Shown here: piece after piece, positions 1 to 6,465 of the stretch | Layout of the letters: the number at the start of each line of letters is the position of its first letter | Numbering within the stretch: position 1 is the stretch's first letter | DNA from: Rickettsiaceae bacterium 4572_127 | GTDB taxonomy: Bacteria > Pseudomonadota > Alphaproteobacteria > Rs-D84 > NBLK01 | Direction of reading: 5' to 3' | Length of the DNA stretch: 15,630 bases | Assembly (NCBI GenBank): GCA_002084505.1 | Contig: NBLK01000007.1 | Span: 1-15,630 of the forward strand | Notes under the pieces: model-generated | Database searches by the model: none | What the model saw: the letters and a program-made list of their open reading frames with translations, nothing else | Told to the model about the DNA's origin: nothing | Program-made: the position numbers and the translations under genes

Positions 1-143
1 AAAATATCTTTAGATATTTTTGGGCGGGGTAAATAATCCTTAAACCTCTGATTAAACTATATAAATCCAAAAAAATTATAATTGGGTTGTGAAACAAGTC
101 TATTATAAGTATATTTATCACTATTAGAAAAATAATCAGACAT
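1..143 (-). pseudogene. Partner gene of the small antitoxin-like ORF, interrupted by an in-frame TAG (partial)
   Basis: An ATG at 143-141 overlaps the end of the upstream small gene by 8 nt, the kind of coupling common in toxin-antitoxin pairs. The frame encodes 28 residues, beginning MSDYFSNSDKYTYNRL, and meets TAG at 59-57. The same frame is then open to the window edge (reading FNQRFKDYLPRP and on). A second frame, one base away and reachable by slippage in the run of seven T just before the stop, is also open to the edge. It could be a pseudogene of a Fic-type toxin, since VbhA-like antitoxins usually precede Fic genes, or simply a short peptide gene. No Fic motif (HxFxxGNG) is visible because the window ends. 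The identity is inference from context only. Confidence 0.3.
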
Positions 144-300
144 TTACACTTCTTTTTGCCCAACTGATATACTCTTTTTCAGTTATTTGTTTATTCGTTA
201 GAAGTTTTAACATTTTTTCGTCTTCTTTATTGATTATAATTCCTTCAAATTTAAAAATATCTTTTGCTAACTTTAAAAAACTTTTTTTATTTTTTTTCAT
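136..300 (-). CDS. Small VbhA-like putative antitoxin, 54 aa
   Basis: A 54-residue protein starting at the ATG at 300, chosen over an upstream ATG at 336 because a good AGGAG ribosome binding site lies 7 nt before it. The pattern is a lysine-rich helix, FKFEG (16-20), a variable segment with acidic residues, then a second helix with LLTNKQITEKEY (33-44). This layout (EG, a spacer of about 20 residues, then an IT-E-EY turn into a helix) resembles VbhA-type antitoxins, which inhibit Fic AMP-transferase toxins by placing a helix near the active site. The glutamate-bearing inhibitory motif of that family is not clearly present, so the call is tentative. The gene has its own promoter and overlaps the next reading frame by 8 nt. 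Confidence 0.45.
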   Translation of the reverse strand: MKKNKKSFLKLAKDIFKFEGIIINKEDEKMLKLLTNKQITEKEYISWAKRSVNV

Positions 301-310
301 AAAAATCTCC

Positions 311-329
311 TTATACTTAAATAGTATAA
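311..329. promoter_or_regulatory. Operator-like palindrome overlapping the -10 box
   Basis: TTATACT and AGTATAA form a perfect 7-bp inverted repeat around a 5-nt centre, overlapping the -10 box and the likely transcription start of the minus-strand small gene. A palindrome in this position fits autorepression, as is common for antitoxin operons, but no DNA-binding domain is evident in the small protein. AT-rich DNA yields such palindromes by chance, so this is a suggestion only. Confidence 0.3.
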
Positions 330-349
330 TTCGCACTCAACCTAGTCAA
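321..349 (-). promoter_or_regulatory. Promoter of the small antitoxin-like gene
   Basis: Read on the minus strand, TTGACT (349-344) is followed after 17 nt by TACTAT (326-321). An overlapping TATACT (328-323) gives a 15-nt spacer. The -35 is preceded by C, giving CTTGAC, the form favoured in alphaproteobacteria. The start codon lies about 20 nt downstream. It sits in the short gap after the BatD-like gene, so the small gene can be expressed separately from it. Confidence 0.5.
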
Positions 350-368
350 GAGGTAAAATTATTTTTGC

Positions 369-890
369 TCATTTCTTCTTCTTTTTTATATTTTTCCAAA
401 GTAGGTAAGCTCCTGAAAGAAGAAACAACATTCCGCCAAGTATAAACAAAATTGAGCCAAAAACATAGCTCCAATTAGTTTTTGATTCTACTTTTTTTAC
501 AGCTTTTTTATTTCCTAAGACAGTAATTTTATACGGCTCAGAAAAATCTTCTTCTCCTATATAAAAAGACGGAGTCATAAACACACCTGCGGATTTAGGC
601 AAGAATTTATATGAAACCTGCAATGCTACTTTATAATCATTATTTATTTGCTTAGACGAAAAAGCTTGTTTCTGCCCGACTAAATTAAAATTCTTTTTTA
701 GTTCCGACAGATCGGGCTCGCCAAATGAATTAGCATCTGTTCCTGTATATGTTAGAGTAAGAATTAACGGCTCTCCAATTTTTATCTTTTGCTGATTTAC
801 ACTAATAGAAAGTTGATTAGCATTTACCTGAAAAATAAAAATAAAAAAAATAGTGGAAATTAAAAAGAAAAAGTGTATGCTACGATTCAT
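369..890 (-). CDS. Exported BatD-like protein with C-terminal membrane anchor
   Basis: The 173-residue protein starts at the ATG at 890, which has AAGGAG 8 nt upstream; a longer frame from 929 would put 13 residues before the signal peptide. Residues 1-24 are a signal peptide (MNRS, a long hydrophobic stretch, then VNA). Residues 25-125 resemble the first beta-sandwich domain of BatD/oxygen-tolerance proteins: KIGEPLILTLTYTG (37-50), PDLSELKKNFNLVG (59-72), YKFLPKSAGVF (94-104). Residues about 142-165 form a transmembrane helix followed by a lysine tail (KKKKK), so the domain should face the periplasm. It is far shorter than full BatD proteins (usually several hundred residues), and no batA/B partner is in view. 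The family call is moderate; the function is not known. Confidence 0.6.
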   Translation of the reverse strand: MNRSIHFFFLISTIFFIFIFQVNANQLSISVNQQKIKIGEPLILTLTYTGTDANSFGEPDLSELKKNFNLVGQKQAFSSKQINNDYKVALQVSYKFLPKSAGVFMTPSFYIGEEDFSEPYKITVLGNKKAVKKVESKTNWSYVFGSILFILGGMLFLLSGAYLLWKNIKKKKK

Positions 891-945
891 AATAAAAACT
901 CCTTTGTATTTTGGAGAATAATACCACAAAATAAGAGCAAAAACA

Positions 946-1626
946 ATGTCAAAATTTTTAATGCCTATTTCTCATAACATTGGAGCAACAGATAGAATCC
1001 AATTAGCTAATGAAGTTTTTGAAAAAACACCTTTTTCGTTAGGGATAGTTCAATCAAGTTTGCCAAAATCGTTTGTGCAGAAAGAAGAAAATGCAGGTTT
1101 AATTTCTACAATGCGAGGGCTTTTTGGATTCGCTCCGTCCTTTTCGTTTTTTGAAGGAGAGGCAAAGGCTGTTTCGGCTCTCTTTGAAAAACCTAGATTG
1201 ATAATTGGGATTGCAGTTCAAAATCTTCCTTCGGATGGGTGGTGGTTAAAGCTATTGCTAGATAAATCAACTACGCCGAAAATTTTTGGTCGTATCGCTG
1301 TTAAGATGATTAAGAATCATTCGCTGGATATTTTCACCCTTGGAGTTTTAGATAATGATTTGCTGTGGGAAAATACAATTATAGTTGTTGAAACAGGTCA
1401 GCCAGTTAGTAAGCAATGGCTAAAAGAAAAATTGACTAACGCTGGGTTGCCTTTGAAGTCAGTTATTGAAAGCATAGCGACTCATAGCGGAAAGTGTTTG
1501 CACCTAGTTGATATTTCTAAATCATTAAAAGAAAATACACCGATACTTTCGCTAAATGCTGATATGTCGGAAATAAATCTAAGAGTTGTGAAAAAAGTCG
1601 GCGGATATAATGCACCTCTTTCATAA
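946..1626 (+). CDS. Unrecognised protein, 226 aa, faintly like the C-terminal part of alphaproteobacterial chorismate mutase-like proteins
   Basis: A soluble protein with no signal peptide or membrane helix, read divergently from the BatD-like gene across 55 nt. I do not recognise it securely. The middle segment (GLFGFAPSF at 58-66, KAVSALFEKPRLIIGIA at 74-90, DGWWLKLL at 97-104, PKIFGRIAV at 111-119) followed by NTIIVVETGQPVSKQWL (143-159) and NAGLP (165-169) recalls the region after the chorismate mutase domain in alphaproteobacterial chorismate mutase/prephenate dehydratase-like proteins, which have a VGVLP-DPWW stretch and an ACT-like end. The N-terminal mutase domain itself is absent. 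The start ATG has only a weak AAGAG upstream. The stop codon lies inside a perfect 12-bp palindrome, and the gene is followed directly by a copy of the dispersed repeat. Confidence 0.6.
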   Translation: MSKFLMPISHNIGATDRIQLANEVFEKTPFSLGIVQSSLPKSFVQKEENAGLISTMRGLFGFAPSFSFFEGEAKAVSALFEKPRLIIGIAVQNLPSDGWWLKLLLDKSTTPKIFGRIAVKMIKNHSLDIFTLGVLDNDLLWENTIIVVETGQPVSKQWLKEKLTNAGLPLKSVIESIATHSGKCLHLVDISKSLKENTPILSLNADMSEINLRVVKKVGGYNAPLS

Positions 1627-1642
1627 CTTAAAGTTATGAAAG
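1618..1642 (+). other. Perfect 12-bp hairpin at the stop codon, preceding repeat copy 1
   Basis: CTTTCATAACTT (1618-1629) and AAGTTATGAAAG (1631-1642) pair perfectly around one central A. The TAA stop of the upstream gene (1624-1626) is inside the left arm. What follows is purine-rich, not a T run, so this is not a canonical intrinsic terminator. A close relative precedes repeat copy 2 after rplV. Confidence 0.7.
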
Positions 1643-1654
1643 AAAAGAAGAAAA

Positions 1655-1794
1655 TCTCGCCGACGGGAGTGGTTGGAGTGAGTGCTAACGAACGGTTTTT
1701 GTGCTGAGAAGGCATAATTTGCGGAATAGCATCAGCCGTTTTGGGCTCTGCTGTTCCGAAAAATTGTGCATTATGAGTGCAAAAAGCAATCACC
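1655..1794 (+). repeat. Dispersed structured repeat, copy 1
   Basis: About 140 nt, homologous to copies at 8311, 12244 and 13435. Outer stem: GTGGTTG (1669-1675) with CAATCAC (1787-1793), one G-T pair. Second stem: TTTTTGTGCT (1696-1705) with AGTGCAAAAA (1776-1785). The apical arm carries GCATAATTT/AAATTGTGC, GGAA/TTCC, AGCA/TGCT and AGCC/GGCT, closed by a G-T-rich loop. It is the only copy outside the ribosomal operon, so the family is not tied to ribosomal genes. Its 3' end lies 30 nt before the ATG of the methyltransferase gene, and that gene's frame can be extended into the repeat from a GTG at 1777, probably by chance. Confidence 0.9.
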
Positions 1795-1824
1795 AAGAGT
1801 TACGAAAGAGATATAATAAAAAAA

Positions 1825-2706
1825 ATGCAAGATAGAAAAAGAGATGCTTTTTTTACCAACGAAAAGGTTGCGGAAGAATGTCTGATTGATGCTAAAAAAA
1901 TAATTCCTAATTTCACAGATTTTAATTTTCTAGAACCTTCAGCTGGATCAGGAAATTTCACAACTGCTCTTAATAAACTAGGTATAAAAAAAAACAAAAT
2001 TTTAGCCTATGATATTTTTCCCAAGAGCGAAGAAATAATTAAAGCAGATTTTTTACAAACCAAAATCGATTCGCAAATTAAAACTTTTTCTTCTCAAAAA
2101 AAACTAATTACAGTAGGTAATCCGCCGTTCGGCAAGCGTAGTAAATTAGCTATTTCTTTTTTTAACAAGGCTTCAAAGTTCTCAGATATTATTTGTTTTA
2201 TAGTTCCGAATCAATTCTTGAAATGGTCGGTGCAGTCTAAATTATCTTCTGATTTTAATTTAATATTTCAAAAAAAACTAAAAGAAGATTCTTTTTTGTT
2301 GGGAGAAAAAATATATAAAATAAAATGCCAATTTCAGATTTGGAGCAGGGCATTATTTAGTCAAAAAAATCTAAGAATTTTATCTCCACCTAAAATTTCT
2401 CACAAAGATTTTGAAATGTTTCAATACAACAATACTCCGCAGGCTAGAAAGTATTTCGACAAAAAAACATATAAATGGGATTTTGCTGTTGCAAGACAAG
2501 GTTATTATGATTACACTAAAAAAATATATGAGGAAAAAGAACTAAATCCGAAAATACAATGGATATTTTTTAAGGCGAAGTCTAAGGAAATTTTAGCTAA
2601 ATTAGAACAAATAGATTTTCAAAAACTCGCGGAAAATAATACTATGATTTTAGGATTTGGAAAACATGATGTGGTTTCATTTTATATGGAATTATATGGA
2701 GAATAA
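1825..2706 (+). CDS. SAM-dependent methyltransferase with NPPF motif (N6-adenine type)
   Basis: A 293-residue protein with a Rossmann methyltransferase core. The SAM-binding motif I is FLEPSAGSGNF (35-45), the acidic end of strand 2 is AYDIFP (61-66), and the catalytic motif IV is NPPF at 99-102 within VGNPPFGKRSK. NPPF/NPPY marks enzymes that methylate exocyclic amino groups (adenine N6, or glutamine or guanine N2 in other families). The DAFFTN start (7-12) and absence of a partner endonuclease suggest an orphan DNA or RNA methylase; the substrate cannot be read from the sequence. I start it at the ATG at 1825, because the longer frame from GTG 1777 begins inside the dispersed repeat. It is followed after 1 nt by the Sel1-repeat gene, so it heads a four-gene cluster. 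Confidence 0.8.
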   Translation: MQDRKRDAFFTNEKVAEECLIDAKKIIPNFTDFNFLEPSAGSGNFTTALNKLGIKKNKILAYDIFPKSEEIIKADFLQTKIDSQIKTFSSQKKLITVGNPPFGKRSKLAISFFNKASKFSDIICFIVPNQFLKWSVQSKLSSDFNLIFQKKLKEDSFLLGEKIYKIKCQFQIWSRALFSQKNLRILSPPKISHKDFEMFQYNNTPQARKYFDKKTYKWDFAVARQGYYDYTKKIYEEKELNPKIQWIFFKAKSKEILAKLEQIDFQKLAENNTMILGFGKHDVVSFYMELYGE

Positions 2707-2707
2707 A

Positions 2708-3388
2708 ATGGTAGAGAATAAAAGTTTTTTGCAGAATCTACAAGTAAAGCCAGTCAAAAAAACTGAAAAGATAGTTGAAAAAAAAACAACAAAAAAGAAA
2801 GCGAAAAAAAACTTAAAAGTTATTTCTATTTCTATTATTTCAGGATTTATTTTAGCGTTTTTAATTTGGATCTTCGTTCCTTTCTCATTAGAAGAGAAAG
2901 CGAATCGCGGACAAGTGGAAGCTCAGTATGAATTGGCGGTTCAAAATTACAAACAAGAGAATTATGAAAAATATATAACTTGGATGAAAAAAGCTTCAGA
3001 TCAAGGTCTAGTTCGAGCGTCTTTTCATCTAGCAGACTTTTATAAAAATATGAAAATATATCAGGATTATAAGAAGGCTGAAAAGTATCTAGTTATTTCA
3101 GCAATGGCAAATAATACTGAGGCACAGGCAATGCTAGGAGAGATGTATCTAAGCGGAGAAGGTGTTGGACAGAATTATAAGACTGCAATAAAATACTTGA
3201 AAATGTCAGAAAAAAATGGTAATAAAAAGTCTGCTTTTCACTTAGCTACTTTATATATGCTAGGGAATGGAGTTAAACAAGATTATAATTCGGCTATGAA
3301 TTTTGCTTTGAAATGTTCTGGTGGAGAAGAATCTCCGTTAGTAAAATTAATTAAGTCTAAAATGGATGGTGAAAATGAAAGAAAATAA
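2708..3388 (+). CDS. Membrane-anchored Sel1-like repeat protein
   Basis: A 226-residue protein. Residues 1-35 are hydrophilic and lysine-rich (probably cytoplasmic), 36-58 form one transmembrane helix, and about 66-208 contain Sel1-like repeats, a TPR-type alpha/alpha fold. Recognisable repeat cores are AEKYLVISAMANNTEAQAML (124-143, final L at 143), MYLSGEGVGQNYKTAIKYL (146-164) and LYMLGNGVKQDYNSAMNFA (182-200). Such proteins usually scaffold protein-protein contacts, with the repeats here facing the periplasm. The start at 2708 follows GGAG by 6 nt and lies 1 nt after the methyltransferase stop; in-frame ATGs upstream are inside that gene. It overlaps the next gene by 14 nt. Its partner is unknown. 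Confidence 0.8.
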   Translation: MVENKSFLQNLQVKPVKKTEKIVEKKTTKKKAKKNLKVISISIISGFILAFLIWIFVPFSLEEKANRGQVEAQYELAVQNYKQENYEKYITWMKKASDQGLVRASFHLADFYKNMKIYQDYKKAEKYLVISAMANNTEAQAMLGEMYLSGEGVGQNYKTAIKYLKMSEKNGNKKSAFHLATLYMLGNGVKQDYNSAMNFALKCSGGEESPLVKLIKSKMDGENERK

Positions 3389-3695
3389 AATTACTAGAAG
3401 AAAAGCTCCTGTTAGAAAAGCAAGAGATCATGAAAAAGAATTCGCACTAAAAATTCAAGCGGATCTTATGGTGCTTAGAAGTATTGTGATGCGATCTTCG
3501 TTAGTTATGCTTTCTAAAAACCCTGATTTGATTCGCTCAGTAAAACATTCTTGCCTTGATGAAATTGAAAATGTGGAGCTTGTTGGTGCTAGTAAAAAAG
3601 AACAAGATGCTTTCAAAAAATTCGCAGAGCTTTCACTAGAAGACATGTTCGCAAGAGTTCGAATAAAAGAAACCGCACTTGAGGTTTTGAATTAA
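3375..3695 (+). CDS. Small unrecognised protein, 106 aa
   Basis: A mostly helical, charged protein with no signal peptide or membrane segment. I do not recognise a family. The N-terminus is strongly basic (KITRRKAPVRKARDHEKE), and the middle is amphipathic with many methionines (LMVLRSIVMRSSLVML), followed by an acidic stretch around DEIENVE. The start at 3375 has GGATGG 5 nt before it; an ATG at 3366 would add three residues but lacks a site. It overlaps the Sel1 gene by 14 nt and ends 1 nt before the next methyltransferase gene, so it is likely co-translated with both. It looks like a real gene: correct spacing and an uninterrupted frame within a tight cluster. Confidence 0.65.
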   Translation: MKENKITRRKAPVRKARDHEKEFALKIQADLMVLRSIVMRSSLVMLSKNPDLIRSVKHSCLDEIENVELVGASKKEQDAFKKFAELSLEDMFARVRIKETALEVLN

Positions 3696-3696
3696 A

Positions 3697-4695
3697 ATGA
3701 ATAAATCAATAATAATTAGGTGCAACAAAGGGCTTGCAAAGACTTGTATTCAAGAGTTAAAAGCTAAAAATTTGATTCTCAGAAATGAGCGACCTACGAT
3801 AGTTTTTCAAAAAAATGATGACTTGATTTTTCTAGCAAAAGGATTCTTAAAAGAACATGAAAAAAGTCTAAGAATCCCAGAAGAAATATACGACTGCTTA
3901 GCTTATGGAAAATTTAAAATTTCTAAAAATCAAATATCTAAAATCGTAAAATCATTAAAAAAAAATCAAAAATATAAAATTGTAGCAATAGTAGAAGGGA
4001 CACATTTTTTCAAAAAAAGTCTTAGAAACTGGTTAGAAAAAGAACTAAAAGCAAAAGGGATTTTATTTTCCGCCGATGGAAAAGAGATTTGGATTTTCTG
4101 CATTGATTCTGCATACTATATAGGTTTAGAAAATTTTCATCACCGCCAAGTATCAAATAGAAAAAATCGCACACAAGAAAGACAAGGTTCATTGCCGCCA
4201 ACAGTTGCATCTGCTATGTGCTTTGTTGCGAATCCAAAAGATGGAGAAGTTATTTGGGATCCGACTTGCGGTTCAGGGACTATTTTAGCAGAAATAGGCG
4301 AGACGAAAAAAAATCTAAAGCTCTTTGGAAGCGACATAGACAAAAGAGCGGTCGCAATTGCAAAAGCTAATTTAAGATTCTTAAAAAACACTGAAATAAA
4401 ACAAGAAGATTCTACAAAAACAAAATTGGAAAATGATTCTATTGATGTAATAATTGCTAATCTGCCTTTTGGGAAACAGTTCGGAAATCTTGAGAATAAT
4501 GAAAAACTTTATTGCGATCTATTTCAAGAGTTTATTCGTGTTGGAAGTAAAAAATGTAGAATCGTTTTGATAACGTCCGATATTGATGCTGTTAATTTAG
4601 GCCTAGAAGAAAATAAAAAATTGAAACTAATTAAGGCTATAAACACAAAAATAAAAGGTGAAAGTGCCAAGATATTAGAAATCTGGATAAAATAG
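3697..4695 (+). CDS. UPF0020/Trm14-type RNA (guanine-N2) methyltransferase
   Basis: A 332-residue protein with a divergent N-terminal half (1-150; the segment about 60-145 fits the position of a THUMP RNA-binding domain) and a C-terminal methyltransferase domain. The linker RQGSLPPTVASAM (162-174) matches the RP-x-LPPSLA stretch typical of this family. Motif I is WDPTCGSGTILAE (187-199), the strand-2 motif is GSDID (211-215), and motif IV is IIANLPFG (252-259), giving NLPF in place of NPPY or NPPF. Relatives include Trm14/TrmN and the N-terminal half of RlmL, which make N2-methylguanosine in tRNA or rRNA. The substrate here is not determinable. It is the last gene of the four-gene cluster and is followed by the rpsJ promoter. 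Confidence 0.8.
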   Translation: MNKSIIIRCNKGLAKTCIQELKAKNLILRNERPTIVFQKNDDLIFLAKGFLKEHEKSLRIPEEIYDCLAYGKFKISKNQISKIVKSLKKNQKYKIVAIVEGTHFFKKSLRNWLEKELKAKGILFSADGKEIWIFCIDSAYYIGLENFHHRQVSNRKNRTQERQGSLPPTVASAMCFVANPKDGEVIWDPTCGSGTILAEIGETKKNLKLFGSDIDKRAVAIAKANLRFLKNTEIKQEDSTKTKLENDSIDVIIANLPFGKQFGNLENNEKLYCDLFQEFIRVGSKKCRIVLITSDIDAVNLGLEENKKLKLIKAINTKIKGESAKILEIWIK

Positions 4696-4700
4696 AAAAA

Positions 4701-4728
4701 AGTAAAAAAAGTGCTTGCTTTTTTTACT
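4701..4728 (+). terminator. Perfect AT-rich hairpin between the methyltransferase gene and rpsJ
   Basis: AGTAAAAAAAG (4701-4711) and CTTTTTTTACT (4718-4728) form a perfect 11-bp stem around the loop TGCTTG. It starts 5 nt after the TAG of the upstream gene. The T run lies in the right arm, so an AT-rich Rho-independent terminator is possible but weak (low GC stem). The right arm and loop also contain the -35 box of the rpsJ promoter. Confidence 0.45.
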
Positions 4729-4743
4729 AAAAACCTTTATAAC
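4715..4743 (+). promoter_or_regulatory. Promoter of the S10-spc ribosomal operon
   Basis: TTGCTT (4715-4720) and TATAAC (4738-4743) are separated by exactly 17 nt, a near-ideal sigma-70-type arrangement and the best promoter match I see in the window. Transcription would start near 4750, giving a leader of only about 35 nt before rpsJ. That leaves no room for the long L4-responsive leader known from E. coli, so autogenous control of that type is unlikely here. Confidence 0.7.
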
Positions 4744-4785
4744 TCTCAAAGCTAATTAAAAACTGATTCGTGAAAGAAGACAAAA

Positions 4786-5094
4786 ATGATTGATTCTACA
4801 ATTCGTATTCGCTTGAAAGCATTTGATTTCTCAGTACTAGAAGAGGCTGTTAAAGAAATCGTAAGTGCATCTAAAAGAACAGGCGCAAAAGTTGCAGGGC
4901 CAATAGCTTTGCCAACTAAAAAAGAAATTATAACAGTTAACAAGTCTCCTCATGTTAATAAAAAATCTCGTGAGCAGTTTGAAATAAGAACACATAAAAG
5001 ATTATTAGATATTTTAGAACCAACTCATAATACAGTTGAGGCTCTAATGGGATTGTCATTGCCATCAGGTGTTGATATTAAAATAAAATTATAA
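4786..5094 (+). CDS. rpsJ: 30S ribosomal protein S10
   Basis: 102 residues, full family length. S10 binds 16S rRNA in the head of the small subunit and, in many bacteria, also acts in transcription antitermination with NusB. Typical features are IRIRLKAFD (6-14), GPIALPT (38-44), the extended loop SPHVNKKSREQFEIRTHKR (54-72) that reaches into the head, and LPSGVDI (92-98). It opens the operon, as in most bacteria. The tuf and fusA genes that commonly precede it in alphaproteobacteria are not here; an RNA methyltransferase gene is upstream instead. Confidence 0.97.
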   Translation: MIDSTIRIRLKAFDFSVLEEAVKEIVSASKRTGAKVAGPIALPTKKEIITVNKSPHVNKKSREQFEIRTHKRLLDILEPTHNTVEALMGLSLPSGVDIKIKL

Positions 5095-5103
5095 GGAACT
5101 AAG

Positions 5104-5844
5104 ATGCGTTGTGGATTAATTGCTAGAAAAATTGGTATGACACGGGTGTTTGATGAAAATTCAAAGGCTATTGCTGTGACACTTTTGAAGGTTGAAAATT
5201 GCAAAGTTGTTTCAGTTAAGGATGTTGAAAAACATGGCTATGATGCTGTTTGCTTGTCTGGTGGAATACAAAAACCTTCAAGACTAAATAAACCACAAAA
5301 AGTTTTTTATGAAAAAAATAAATTAGAAGCTCCTAAAAAAACTTTTGAATTTCATGTGTCTAAGGATTGTGTTATTCCTGTTGGAAGCGAATTGTCAGTT
5401 AATCATTTTATAAAAGGTCAGCCAGTTGATGCTACTGCTATTACGCAGGGAAAAGGTTTTGCTGGTAGTATGAAAAGACATAATTTTGGTGGGCTATGTG
5501 CGTCGCATGGTGTTGGGGTTCAGCACAGAACACAAGGTTCTACTGGACAGCAAGGTATGAGTAAAGTTTTTAAAGGCAAAAAAATGTCAGGACAAATGGG
5601 CTCTACTCAAATTACTACTCAAAATTTAATTGTTTATGGTGTCGATGAAGAGCAAGGGTTGATAATGATTCAAGGTGCTGTTCCGGGATGTAAAAATGCT
5701 TGGGTTAGACTAAAAGATGCAGTAAAAGTAGATGCTCCAAAAGATGTTCCTATGCCTGCTGGATTGAAAACAGTAAAAAAAGAAATAAAAACTGAGGCAC
5801 AAGAAGAAAAAAAAGTTGAAGCGCAAAAAGAGGCACAGCAATAA
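5104..5844 (+). CDS. rplC: 50S ribosomal protein L3
   Basis: 246 residues, longer than the usual 205-215. L3 binds 23S rRNA near its 3' end and reaches the peptidyl transferase centre. The core carries RKIGMTRVF (8-16), GKGFAGSMKRHNFGG (116-130), ASHGVGVQHR (133-142) and GSTGQQGMSKVFKGKKM (145-161). The extra length is a C-terminal tail (about 222-246) rich in K, E, Q and A, probably disordered. AAGGA of the binding site overlaps the rpsJ stop. The central loop appears a residue shorter than in E. coli. It overlaps rplD by one base. Confidence 0.97.
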   Translation: MRCGLIARKIGMTRVFDENSKAIAVTLLKVENCKVVSVKDVEKHGYDAVCLSGGIQKPSRLNKPQKVFYEKNKLEAPKKTFEFHVSKDCVIPVGSELSVNHFIKGQPVDATAITQGKGFAGSMKRHNFGGLCASHGVGVQHRTQGSTGQQGMSKVFKGKKMSGQMGSTQITTQNLIVYGVDEEQGLIMIQGAVPGCKNAWVRLKDAVKVDAPKDVPMPAGLKTVKKEIKTEAQEEKKVEAQKEAQQ

Positions 5845-6464
5845 TGAAGATAGATATTTTAGACTTAGATAAAAAAGCGGTCGGCTCAATAGATTTAGAT
5901 AAAAAGATCTTTGGAATCGAGTCTCGTAAAGATATTTTACAACGAGTTATTTTATGGCAAAGAGCAAAGGCTCGTGCTGGAACACATAAGACAAAAGGTA
6001 TTGATGATGTGAGAGGTTCTACAAAAAAACCTTTCGCACAAAAAGGAACAGATAGAGCAAGACAAGGTTCTAATTATGCTCCTCATATGAGAGGTGGGGC
6101 TGTTGTTTTCGGTCCAGTTGTTCGTTCTCATGATATAAAATTACAAAAAAAAGTTCGCAAACTTGGGTTGAAAATGGCTTTAAGTTCCAAGCTAAAGGCT
6201 AAAAAACTTACAATTTTAGATGTGGATGTGAAAACAATAAAAACAAAAGATATCTCAAAAAGATTTAAAGATAAAAACTTTGATTCAGTTTTATTTATAG
6301 ATACGAATAAAAAAAATGAAGTTTTTTGTAAAAGTGTTTCAAATATAAAGCATTTTGATGTCTTGCCAGTTGTTGGGGCTAATGTTTATGATATTATGAA
6401 GCATGATAATTTGGTTATTACAAAAGAAGCTGTTAGTGAATTAACAAAAAGATTGGTAGATTAA
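5844..6464 (+). CDS. rplD: 50S ribosomal protein L4
   Basis: 206 residues, normal length. L4 lines the peptide exit tunnel and in gammaproteobacteria also represses its own operon. The tunnel loop and basic motifs are clear: GTHKTKGIDDVRGSTKKP (46-63), QKGTDRARQGS (66-76), GGAVVFGPVVRSH (84-96), followed by the helix KLGLKMALSSKLK. It starts at TAATG, sharing one base with the rplC stop, which suggests translational coupling. The short leader upstream of rpsJ argues against classical L4 attenuation here. Confidence 0.96.
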   Translation: MKIDILDLDKKAVGSIDLDKKIFGIESRKDILQRVILWQRAKARAGTHKTKGIDDVRGSTKKPFAQKGTDRARQGSNYAPHMRGGAVVFGPVVRSHDIKLQKKVRKLGLKMALSSKLKAKKLTILDVDVKTIKTKDISKRFKDKNFDSVLFIDTNKKNEVFCKSVSNIKHFDVLPVVGANVYDIMKHDNLVITKEAVSELTKRLVD

Positions 6465-6465
6465 A

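Noticed and set aside
1..20. Inverted repeat AAAATATC/GATATTTT at the window start as a terminator
   Set aside because: It is AT-only apart from one pair, at the window edge, and lies in a region that may be coding on the minus strand, so it cannot be judged.
230..445. Plus-strand 71-aa frame opposite the antitoxin and BatD-like genes
   Set aside because: It runs antisense across two better supported minus-strand genes and their promoter, has no ribosome binding site, and its composition is what A-rich coding DNA gives on the other strand.
1655..1794. Integron attC site or gene-cassette boundary
   Set aside because: The length and palindromic form fit loosely, and AACGG/CCGTT occur, but the attC core sites (RYYYAAC and GTTRRRY at the ends) are not in the right places, and the neighbouring genes are core operon genes, not cassettes.
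1777..1824. GTG start extending the methyltransferase by 16 residues
   Set aside because: The extension lies in the 3' end of repeat copy 1 and just beyond it, has no ribosome binding site, and the equivalent bases in other copies are non-coding.
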